IMG/VR virus record: IMGVR_UViG_3300028859_000017
Location: 16,323-80,322 of that record
Direction: 5' to 3' (one strand)
Source of the DNA: a virus
Length of the DNA stretch: 64,000 bases
Program-made: the position numbers and the translations under genes
Shown here: positions 34,399-41,012 of the stretch, piece by piece
How the letters are laid out: every line of letters starts with the position of its first letter
Numbering within the stretch: the first letter of the stretch is position 1
The notes under the pieces: generated by a model
Database searches by the model: none
Told to the model about the DNA's origin: nothing
What the model saw: only the letters and a program-made list of their open reading frames with translations

Positions 34399-35460
34399 TT
34401 ATATAGTTATATTCTCTATTTGCTTATTAATATATTCCTCTAAATTATTATTTTCAGTATATGGAATAATTATTAATTTTATATTATTTTCATTAGCATA
34501 TATCACTTTATCCATATCTCTTTGAACTGCTTTTTCATGTATCTCTAAAGTTCTATGCCAATGATTAGGATAAATATAATGCTGAATTCCTTGATACTCA
34601 AAGGCTGCTTTATGTTCCTCATTATAGCCATCAAATTCATATCTATTACCCTTGTAAATAAAACGTGTCTTCTTAAATTTATAACCTAATTTTTGCTCTA
34701 AAAGTTCTTTACATTTATATTCTGTTTTAAAAGAAGAACATTCAGGGCACCAACTATGGTTATTTTTAATATTATCCCAAATAGCTTCCCACTGATGACC
34801 TTTTTCACACCCCCATACCATTTTTGTATTACTATTTATATATTTAGTGGATATTAATTTACCTTGTTTGCTAGAGGCAAATTGCTGTAACTCAATAATG
34901 CTACATTTTCGTAATTCAGCACAGCACTCTGGACACCAACTTTTGGAATTTTTAATGTGATCCCAACGAGCTTCCCATTGATGACCCTCTGAACACTCCC
35001 ATAATAATTTAGTATTATTATTTATATATTTAATAGATAATAGTCTTCCATTTTTATTTTCAGCATGTTTTTGTAACTCCTTTATATCACAAAGGGTGCT
35101 AGAACATGCTGGACACCACTGACCAGCATTTTTAATATTATTCCAACAAGCTTCCCATTGATGCCCCTCTGAACACTCCCATAATAATTTAGTATTATTA
35201 TTTATATATTTAGTGGATATTAATTTACCTTGTTTGCTAGAGGCATATTCCTGTAATTCAATTATATTAGGTTTAGCTTTTCCAGCACAATAAGGACACC
35301 AACTACCACTATTAATACTATTCCAATGAGCTTCCCATTGATGCCCATCTTTACATTGCCACAATAATTTATGCTTACTATCAACATATTCTGTAGATAA
35401 TAATAAGCCACCTTTAGCAGCAGCAAAGGCCTGTAAGGTAGCTACATCATATTTTTTCAT
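34399..35460 (-). CDS. Zinc-ribbon-array homing-type nuclease (family A, copy 3)
   Basis: 353 aa. Four zinc-ribbon units (WQCKDGHQWEAHW..WCPYC, WECSEGHQWEACW..WCPAC, WECSEGHQWEARW..WCPEC, WGCEKGHQWEAIW..WCPEC) precede the family C-terminal domain (FKTEYKCKELLE, RYEFDGYN, FEYQGIQHY, RDMDKVIYA, LIIIPY). The ATG at 35460 directly abuts the UvsX stop, so it is translated as a coupled rider on the recombinase message. The number of zinc units differs between copies (5, 3, 4), suggesting that binding length or specificity changes by unit gain and loss. Confidence 0.75.
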   Translation of the reverse strand: MKKYDVATLQAFAAAKGGLLLSTEYVDSKHKLLWQCKDGHQWEAHWNSINSGSWCPYCAGKAKPNIIELQEYASSKQGKLISTKYINNNTKLLWECSEGHQWEACWNNIKNAGQWCPACSSTLCDIKELQKHAENKNGRLLSIKYINNNTKLLWECSEGHQWEARWDHIKNSKSWCPECCAELRKCSIIELQQFASSKQGKLISTKYINSNTKMVWGCEKGHQWEAIWDNIKNNHSWCPECSSFKTEYKCKELLEQKLGYKFKKTRFIYKGNRYEFDGYNEEHKAAFEYQGIQHYIYPNHWHRTLEIHEKAVQRDMDKVIYANENNIKLIIIPYTENNNLEEYINKQIENITI

Positions 35461-36624
35461 TTAATCATCTATTCCAGATAAGTCAGCTATATCTCTAATA
35501 TCAGAAGCATCAGGAAGAATAGCCTCTTCAGAACCAGCTGAAAAATTAAGTTTCTCACTATAGCAATTACGCATCATTTTTAGAAAATGCTGCTTATTTT
35601 CCTCAGACTCGTTAAATAATTTAGTGAATGTATCAATAGAATTAAACTTTTTCTCGGAACCATCTGGCATGATAATAGTCTTCCAAGCAGCTTTACCCAT
35701 ATAATCAGCATCATTTAATAAATCATAGACAATATGTGGATTGTAATAACCACGGTCATCATAATACAAACGTAGCGGAATGGTCCTCCCTAAAGCAGCC
35801 GAGGACTTACATTTTATTATTTTTGTTCTCACGAAATGACCAGAAGGAAGCTTGGGGTCAGAGCCTATAAATTTACCTCTATCCATAAATAATCTAGAAA
35901 TACAGGCATAACGAACAGCATCTCCTCCAACAGTAGTATATACAGGTCCTTGCCAAGAACTAGTCATGCCACCAATTTGCTGTCTTACTTGATTTATAAT
36001 TAATACAGCTAGGTTAGTCTCACGGCACAGCATTTTAGTTCGTTTTAGACCTTTTGAAATCATTTTAGCAGTCATGGCCACAGTGCTTGTCTCATAATCA
36101 CTTTCTAATTCGGCCCTGGTGCTTAATCCTGCCAGGGAATCTAAAACTACTAAACTAGGAACAGATATATTTTTACGCTGAATATAATTAGCGATTTTTT
36201 CAATTTGAGCAAAAGCACGTTCTGCCAAATCCTCTACTGTAATAATACACTTTTTAGTGTCAACACCGAAATTTTCCATTCTAAACCGATCGCCTGACCC
36301 GCCCTCAGTGTCAATAAGGCAAGCAAGGCCACCAAGCTTCTGAACTTGAGCCAACATATGAATACCGAAGGAGCTCTTCCCCGACCCCTCTTTTCCCGAA
36401 ATTTCTGCCATAGCTCCCTGTATAAGGCCTCCTCCAAGTAAGAAATCTAACGAATCTATTCCAGTTGGTATAAAAGACCTTACAAAGTCTTCATCATCTA
36501 GTGCTGTATTGCCACCAAATTCCTTTCTCAATTGGCTCTTAAATTCGTCAAGGTCATTAAAATTATCGGTAGCATTAATGATACTTATATCTCTATCTAA
36601 TTTATTTGATTTTTTGGCTGGCAT
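35461..36624 (-). CDS. uvsX: RecA/UvsX-type recombinase
   Basis: 387 aa from ATG 36624, chosen because GGAGAT precedes it; the frame extends upstream without support. Walker A GKEGSGKS is at 77-84, Walker B-like SLVVLDSLAGL follows, and the L2-type region INQVRQQIGG and the GDAVRYACISRLF strand are present. The C-terminus is acidic (ASDIRDIADLSGIDD). The protein forms filaments on ssDNA for strand exchange and recombination-dependent replication together with the SSB encoded next door. A CGATA element lies 20 bases upstream of the start. Confidence 0.93.
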   Translation of the reverse strand: MPAKKSNKLDRDISIINATDNFNDLDEFKSQLRKEFGGNTALDDEDFVRSFIPTGIDSLDFLLGGGLIQGAMAEISGKEGSGKSSFGIHMLAQVQKLGGLACLIDTEGGSGDRFRMENFGVDTKKCIITVEDLAERAFAQIEKIANYIQRKNISVPSLVVLDSLAGLSTRAELESDYETSTVAMTAKMISKGLKRTKMLCRETNLAVLIINQVRQQIGGMTSSWQGPVYTTVGGDAVRYACISRLFMDRGKFIGSDPKLPSGHFVRTKIIKCKSSAALGRTIPLRLYYDDRGYYNPHIVYDLLNDADYMGKAAWKTIIMPDGSEKKFNSIDTFTKLFNESEENKQHFLKMMRNCYSEKLNFSAGSEEAILPDASDIRDIADLSGIDD

Positions 36625-36643
36625 TATGTCATCTCCATAGTAT

Positions 36644-36655
36644 ATTATCGACAAA
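36644..36655 (-). promoter_or_regulatory. CGATA element (TTTGTCGATAAT)
   Basis: Exact minus-strand match to TTTRYCGATAHT, 20 bases before the uvsX start and just downstream of a terminator, which is the expected place for an independent promoter. Confidence 0.65.
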
Positions 36656-36659
36656 TACA

Positions 36660-36684
36660 AGAAAAGCCTGAGAGATATCCCAGG
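36660..36684 (-). terminator. Probable weak terminator before uvsX
   Basis: Arms GCCTG and CAGGC flank a 10-base loop, followed on the minus strand by TTTTCTTG. Together with the hairpin at 36857-36890 it encloses the nuclease remnant. Confidence 0.55.
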
Positions 36685-36690
36685 CACCTT

Positions 36691-36843
36691 CTATAGGTTA
36701 GTGATATAATCTTCTAAATTCTTTTCTTCTGTATAGGGTATTATTAATAATTTTATATTATTTTCTCTAGCATATTCTATCTTATCTAAATCACGTTGTT
36801 TTGCTGCTAAATGTCTAAGGTCTGTAATAGTATAAGTAATCAT
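36691..36843 (-). pseudogene. Remnant of a fourth family-A zinc-array nuclease
   Basis: A 50-codon frame from ATG 36843 to TAG 36691. After about 13 unrelated residues it reads LAAKQRDLDKIEYARENNIK, then LLIIPYTEEKNLEDYI. This is the last about 38 residues of the family-A nuclease domain (compare RDMDKVIYAKENNIK and LIIIPYTEEKNLE in the other copies). The zinc units and the WDGYN and FEYHG catalytic segments are gone. It lies between the SSB and UvsX genes, between two terminator hairpins, and marks an old insertion that decayed by deletion. Confidence 0.85.
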
Positions 36844-36856
36844 AGGATATACCAGA

Positions 36857-36890
36857 AATAAAAATGCCTACAAATTATCTTGTAGGCATT
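36857..36890 (-). terminator. Terminator downstream of the SSB gene
   Basis: Eleven-base arms AATGCCTACAA and TTGTAGGCATT with a 6-base loop, followed on the minus strand by TTTTTATTT. Confidence 0.85.
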
Positions 36891-36907
36891 CCATTATCTA
36901 GTCTTTA

Positions 36908-37774
36908 TTAGTCCTCATCCAAAAGTTTTCGCATTTCATCAAGGTCTATTTCACTACCTACTTCTGGTTCCTTTGACTGAGCCTTTCGTGGTTCTGGCTT
37001 ATACTTATCGAGCATTGCGTGTTCTATTTCAGCTTCATCAAGCTCTTCATCAGCCTCTACTGGAGTTGAACTAAATTCCTTAAACTTAGCAGCAAGTTCA
37101 GTATCATTGAGAGGAGAAACAACACTAGTGAGGTCTGGAGAAGCATCAACAAGAGAGTCCCAAATTTTCTTAGCATTTTTGCCATCAAAGGCAGCAGATG
37201 AATCGCCGAAATCCCAGCTGATCGTTGTAACCGTATTCTTTCCTGTGGCTTTGGTTTTTAGAAGCTCCACATCACGACCGGTCTGAAAATCAACAAAATC
37301 AATTTCCTTTTCTAGCTTGCTTTCAATAAGGCTCATTACCGACTGAGAAGAAGCTCTAACAATCTTAATATCATCAGAGGAAATGTTAGCTGGATCAATT
37401 TCATTTGGCTGAAAACCAACTAGCAAATAATGCTTTTTAGCAAATAACTTCTTAGCTGCTTCGAGATATTCCTTGTCATTAGTCTTTGTAAACTTACGAT
37501 AAGTCTTTGAGGCTAAATCACAGAAGGGGCAGAAACGATCCTCTGTTTGACGGGGGCAGGCAATACTCTCAAAATGACCATCAGGGAATGTGACAGCATG
37601 ATGATTAAAAATACTAATAGGAAGCTCTAGATTTTCTGACTTTAGTGGTAGAAATCTCAGAGTGTACTTATGACCAGCATCATACTTCATCCAATTGAGA
37701 CCAGAAGAAGCTTTCTTGGCCTTTGACTGTTCCATCTTCTGCTTAAACTTTTCGAAATTAGTAGTAGTAGCCAA
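36908..37774 (-). CDS. Single-stranded DNA-binding protein, gp32-like
   Basis: 288 aa from TTG 37774, selected because AAAGGA stands six bases upstream; a GTG at 37816 has no ribosome site. The N-terminus is basic (KFKQKMEQSKAKKASS, a gp32-like LAST-type region). Then come the OB-fold strands (YTLRFLPLKSEN, ISIFNHHAVTFPDGH) and the zinc site CPRQTEDRFCPFC with a nearby His. The C-terminus is acidic (EVGSEIDLDEMRKLLDED), used by gp32 to contact replication proteins. It protects ssDNA and works with UvsX and primase. Confidence 0.88.
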   Translation of the reverse strand: MATTTNFEKFKQKMEQSKAKKASSGLNWMKYDAGHKYTLRFLPLKSENLELPISIFNHHAVTFPDGHFESIACPRQTEDRFCPFCDLASKTYRKFTKTNDKEYLEAAKKLFAKKHYLLVGFQPNEIDPANISSDDIKIVRASSQSVMSLIESKLEKEIDFVDFQTGRDVELLKTKATGKNTVTTISWDFGDSSAAFDGKNAKKIWDSLVDASPDLTSVVSPLNDTELAAKFKEFSSTPVEADEELDEAEIEHAMLDKYKPEPRKAQSKEPEVGSEIDLDEMRKLLDED

Positions 37775-37862
37775 TTTATTTCCTTTTGCGAACTTAATCG
37801 CTGAAAAGATACCCACTTAGGCATCAAAATTATTAATCATATAATTAATTCAGTAGTTTCTT

Positions 37863-37887
37863 GGTAGCTGTTTCTCTGTCTGCTACC
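37863..37887 (-). promoter_or_regulatory. Hairpin in the SSB leader, possible translational operator
   Basis: Six-base arms GGTAGC and GCTACC enclose a purine-rich 13-base loop in the mRNA, about 90 bases before the TTG start. T4 gp32 represses its own mRNA by binding structure and unpaired leader bases; an analogous role here is an inference only. Confidence 0.4.
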
Positions 37888-37901
37888 CTTGCTACATAAC
37901 T

Positions 37902-37913
37902 AATATCGGTAAG
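37902..37913 (-). promoter_or_regulatory. CGATA element (CTTACCGATATT)
   Basis: Minus-strand match to TTTRYCGATAHT with one mismatch at the first base. It is about 128 bases before the SSB TTG start, leaving an unusually long leader that contains a hairpin. Confidence 0.55.
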
Positions 37914-37947
37914 CACTCAGAAAACATGAGAAAAAATTTTTGAAAAT

Positions 37948-38484
37948 TTACCACATAACCTGACCCATAGGAACGAAATCACTAGGGTGAAGGGCATAAT
38001 CATCAGGTTCAACTACATCATTATACTTACACCAAGAGGTATTAGCACTAACTTCAAGCATATTAGCCACTAATACTGAGCAGTCCATTGCCCTATAACG
38101 AAATAGCTGCTGAAAAATAGGCTTAAATGTCCAACAACCAAAGGTAAGCCTATGTAAGAAATGGTTTAAGGCAGAATCAGCTAAACATAAATATCCATAA
38201 GGCTCATGTCTCCAAAAACTTTTTTCATTAATTTCTGGAAGATTAAAAGTTGGTCTAAAACAAAAAACTTCCTCAGCATCTTCTAAATAATAAAAAGGAG
38301 CATAGGATAAAGTTCTCAAAGTAAGTGCTTCAAGAATGTATAGCTTTCCATCCACCTCTCTGACAGCAGCTGAATGGACAAAAGAACTTCCTTCAATCAA
38401 TCTAATTAGTTTCTGAAGGAAAGTTGCTTTTTCTTTATGTGTAAAAAGTAAAATATCGCCATGACGCAATTCGGTATACAGCAT
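37948..38484 (-). CDS. YiiX-like permuted papain-fold (NlpC/P60-type) hydrolase
   Basis: 178 aa. The N-terminal GDILLFTHKEK motif is followed by a catalytic-His segment (SSFVHSAAV), a LYILEAL strand, and a late catalytic-Cys segment (YRAMDCSVLVANML). This His-before-Cys order is that of the circularly permuted NlpC/P60 (YiiX/YaeF) families, which cleave amide bonds in peptidoglycan peptides or lipids. In a phage a lysis or entry role is likely. It is the last gene before the divergent region, with a strong AGGAGG ribosome site partly enclosed in a hairpin. No signal peptide is seen. Confidence 0.7.
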   Translation of the reverse strand: MLYTELRHGDILLFTHKEKATFLQKLIRLIEGSSFVHSAAVREVDGKLYILEALTLRTLSYAPFYYLEDAEEVFCFRPTFNLPEINEKSFWRHEPYGYLCLADSALNHFLHRLTFGCWTFKPIFQQLFRYRAMDCSVLVANMLEVSANTSWCKYNDVVEPDDYALHPSDFVPMGQVMW

Positions 38485-38490
38485 TAAACC

Positions 38491-38512
38491 TCCTAAAATT
38501 AATTATTTAGGA
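38491..38512 (-). promoter_or_regulatory. Hairpin overlapping the ribosome site of the amidase gene
   Basis: Inverted repeat TCCTAAA and TTTAGGA with loop ATTAATTA. On the minus-strand mRNA the second arm includes AGGA of the Shine-Dalgarno AGGAGG, so folding would hide the ribosome site of the hydrolase gene. Confidence 0.45.
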
Positions 38513-38670
38513 TACCAAATATTTATTTTCAAAAACCCTAAAGTTTCTCCAATATTATACGATAATAAAGCAGCAACTTGTCGCTTAAATATTAACCTTC
38601 AAGCAAAGCAAAGAAAGCCTAAACAAACAAGTAAAACCTAAAAGATAGAAGTTCAAAACAAAAATAAATC

Positions 38671-38691
38671 GTTCGAAGCGAAGCTGAGAAC
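38671..38691 (+). promoter_or_regulatory. DNA mini-hairpin 1 containing GCGAAGC
   Basis: Arms GTTC and GAAC, then a GA/GA internal pair, then AGC and GCT around the loop GAA. The core GCGAAGC (38678-38684) is the sequence known to form an extraordinarily stable single-strand DNA hairpin. It lies about 100 bases before the first plus-strand gene. Confidence 0.55.
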
Positions 38692-38722
38692 TGGGTTGAG
38701 AGAACGAAGTTCGAGCAACCCA
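38692..38722 (+). promoter_or_regulatory. DNA mini-hairpin 2 with GAA loop
   Basis: Outer arms TGGGTTG and CAACCCA (7 pairs), internal loop AGA/GAG, inner arms GAAC and GTTC (4 pairs), loop GAA. It directly follows hairpin 1 with no gap. Could act as DNA (origin, hairpin promoter) or as a structured 5' leader RNA. Confidence 0.55.
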
Positions 38723-38785
38723 TAAGGAACTGGAACTAGAACTAAGAAGATAAATAAGTAGTATGAAAGCTGACAATGAATAACT

Positions 38786-39928
38786 ATGGCTTCTATTAAA
38801 TTTAGACAAAAATTATCTGGAAGACTTAGAACTGGAAAAAGGTCTAAAAAACTTAATACCAGAACTAAGATATCTGAGAATAATAACAATCCTCTTCTAA
38901 TTGTTGATATAACTTATCTTGAGGAATTATTGTTATTCAGACAGCAGTGTAAAACTTCTGCTCTCTATAATAAATCCATAGAAGAATTAGTTAAAAGAGT
39001 ATATACATGGCTATATTCTGCTTTTACTATAATAAACCCTTCTGGAATTCTGTTTATTTCAGAACAAAATACAACTTTAACACAGGCTTTAAATCAGTCT
39101 GTAATATATGGAAATGTTAAAAATATCATATTCTCTTTACTTAATCAACAGATAAATAATAAATCTATCTGTATTCTTTCTAATAATTTAGATTTATGGT
39201 CTCTAGTCTCCTTTTCTGCTAAAATATCTTTTCTGGCTATAAATTCAGATAATAGACTTTATTACTATAATAATAAAACTGGTTTAGATATTCTTTCTAA
39301 ACTTATAGGAACTTATAAAATAGTAAATAAACTTGGATTAGATAGTTTAAAGTATATGAGTCTTCAATATCTTTATATGTTGCTTTTTTATATTCAATTT
39401 ACTAACAAGAAGAAAAATGAAGATTTTTATTTTGATAAAGATTATTTTAAAAACAACTATAAAAAATTTTCTAAATCAAATGGATTAGGTCTGGAACTCA
39501 TAGCTAAAGCCCATAAGTTTTTAAGTTATGCTTTTTTAACTAAACCAGAATTTTTAGATTATTTCTTTCTGGGCAACTCTTCCCACTTCTCCTTAAATCT
39601 TCAGCGTTTAATGAAGCTTTTATATTTTGATAGAGTTTTATTAGAGGGTATGAAAGCATCCTATGATAAAGTTCAAAAACCTTCTGTAATACCTAATATA
39701 GACTTCTCTAATACCCAGCCAGAGCTCCCAAGTCAGTTTAAATGTTATACTATGCTGTGGAATAATGATACCTCCTGTGATAGCCTACAAGAGCAGAAAA
39801 TATTTGATAGAATAAGTAATAGGTATAATAAAAAACTTGAGGAACCTATTGAACAAGCTGAAATTACCGATAATAATAGTATTAATACTGTTGAGAATTA
39901 TGTAAAAAACCTTTTATCGGAGATATAG
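38786..39928 (+). CDS. Degenerate FEN/5'-3' exonuclease paralogue
   Basis: 380 aa with a Lys/Arg-rich N-terminus (FRQKLSGRLRTGKRSKK). From residue about 37 it tracks the next gene's product: LLIVDITYLEELLLF against VLLIDGHNLLIRVMF, ICILSNNLDLWSLV against VIILSNDSDFLQLV, and YLYMLLFYIQFTN against YLFYKVIVGDTSDN. The acidic metal ligands of the active family are mostly replaced and the EADD segment is absent. It is therefore probably non-catalytic, perhaps a DNA-binding or regulatory partner of the active enzyme. The similarity is seen by eye only. It is the first gene of the plus-strand block and overlaps the next gene by one base. Confidence 0.6.
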   Translation: MASIKFRQKLSGRLRTGKRSKKLNTRTKISENNNNPLLIVDITYLEELLLFRQQCKTSALYNKSIEELVKRVYTWLYSAFTIINPSGILFISEQNTTLTQALNQSVIYGNVKNIIFSLLNQQINNKSICILSNNLDLWSLVSFSAKISFLAINSDNRLYYYNNKTGLDILSKLIGTYKIVNKLGLDSLKYMSLQYLYMLLFYIQFTNKKKNEDFYFDKDYFKNNYKKFSKSNGLGLELIAKAHKFLSYAFLTKPEFLDYFFLGNSSHFSLNLQRLMKLLYFDRVLLEGMKASYDKVQKPSVIPNIDFSNTQPELPSQFKCYTMLWNNDTSCDSLQEQKIFDRISNRYNKKLEEPIEQAEITDNNSINTVENYVKNLLSEI

Positions 39929-40983
39929 TGGTAAGTCCTAAATTCATGGATTCACAAAATGTTCTCTTAATTGATGGACACAATCTCTTAATAAGGGTAA
40001 TGTTTTCTAAGAATAAGGGTTCAGTAGTGATATCCGAACCTGAGTTAATACAGGAATGTGCTGAAATTTTTATTAATCAAATCAGTCTTTGTATCAGGAA
40101 ATATTCTTGTAAGCGACTTTATGTAGCATTTGATAATGGTGGCTCTATAAGAAAGAAAGCTATCTTTGAAGCATATAAAGCAAATAGACCTGCCTCAGGA
40201 ACTAACTATGGACAAGTTTCCGCTTTTAATGATACTAGTAGTGATTTATTTAGTAAGTTAAAAGAAAAAGTATTAGAGCTTTGTAATATACTTAATCTAA
40301 CTGTTTTCTGTGAGTATGGAATAGAAGCAGATGATTACATAGGAATTGCTACTAAAGAGCTTACTAATATAGGTAAGCAAGTTATTATTCTGAGTAATGA
40401 TAGCGACTTTCTTCAGCTTGTTAGAACCCCTTCTGTAATTTGTTCTATTCCCTATAATAAATCAGAGGTATCTTTAGATAATTTTACTCGTTACTTTTCT
40501 GAATTGCCAAAAACAAAAGGAGTAACTATTAGTAGTTATGAATATTTGTTTTATAAGGTTATAGTTGGAGATACTTCAGATAATATTAATGGAATTAAAG
40601 GAATTGGTTATAAGACTTTATTTAAATTAATGAAAGAACAATTACCATTAGAAAATAAATCTACTTTAGATATTTATGTTAAAAATAATTTAGATTATAT
40701 TAAACTTCTTTCTTCACGGAATTCAACTAAATTAGAGAAACTTATTCACGAGAATATAGAATTACTTGAACGTAATTATAAGTTAATAGATTTAACTTCT
40801 TCTGTAATTTCTTCAAATACAGTATCCTTAACCTTAAAAAAGTTATTAGAGGTCGGTGAGCTTCCTGGAAAAAAAGAAACCATTCATAAATTTCATGAGT
40901 TATTTCCATTAGCTACTAATTATATAGACTTTGTTATCAGCACTTTATTTGCCTTTAAACCGGTCTATAAAGAACCTGAGTAA
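39928..40983 (+). CDS. 5'-3' exonuclease / RNase H of FEN family
   Basis: 351 aa. GTG start at 39928 with GGAG five bases upstream. FEN-family signature segments: LLIDGHNL with Asp16, LYVAFDNGG, EADDYIGIA with paired acidic ligands, IILSNDSDFLQL, and VGDTSDNINGIKGIG (acidic ligands plus helix-hairpin-helix), all in the right order. In T4 the homologue removes RNA primers and flaps from lagging-strand fragments. All catalytic acids appear intact, in contrast to the preceding paralogue. Co-transcribed with that gene and followed by primase. Confidence 0.88.
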   Translation: MVSPKFMDSQNVLLIDGHNLLIRVMFSKNKGSVVISEPELIQECAEIFINQISLCIRKYSCKRLYVAFDNGGSIRKKAIFEAYKANRPASGTNYGQVSAFNDTSSDLFSKLKEKVLELCNILNLTVFCEYGIEADDYIGIATKELTNIGKQVIILSNDSDFLQLVRTPSVICSIPYNKSEVSLDNFTRYFSELPKTKGVTISSYEYLFYKVIVGDTSDNINGIKGIGYKTLFKLMKEQLPLENKSTLDIYVKNNLDYIKLLSSRNSTKLEKLIHENIELLERNYKLIDLTSSVISSNTVSLTLKKLLEVGELPGKKETIHKFHELFPLATNYIDFVISTLFAFKPVYKEPE

Positions 40984-40995
40984 TTTGTCGATACT
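40984..40995 (+). promoter_or_regulatory. CGATA element (TTTGTCGATACT)
   Basis: Exact plus-strand match to TTTRYCGATAHT directly after the exonuclease stop and about 18 bases before the primase start, with GGGAGG between. Confidence 0.65.
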
Positions 40996-41012
40996 TACTG
41001 TGGGAGGTTGCA

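Larger units (their letters stand above)
38485..38785. other. Divergent intergenic control region
   Basis: This 301-base region separates the minus-strand and plus-strand gene blocks and has no convincing gene. The plus strand is markedly purine-rich from about 38610. It contains two adjacent GAA-loop hairpins (38671-38722), a triple GAACT repeat (38727-38742) and a loose CGATA-like sequence at 38545-38556. It is the natural place for divergent promoters or a replication origin. Confidence 0.6.

Noticed and set aside
38585-38889. Minus-strand frames in the divergent region rich in Leu/Ser
   Set aside because: They are the complement of a purine-rich structured stretch, have no ribosome sites and run into the start of the plus-strand gene.
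39863-39874. ATTACCGATAAT inside the degenerate FEN gene, 54 bases before the exonuclease GTG
   Set aside because: It matches most of the CGATA element but lies in coding sequence encoding EITDNN; it could be an internal promoter, but chance is as likely.
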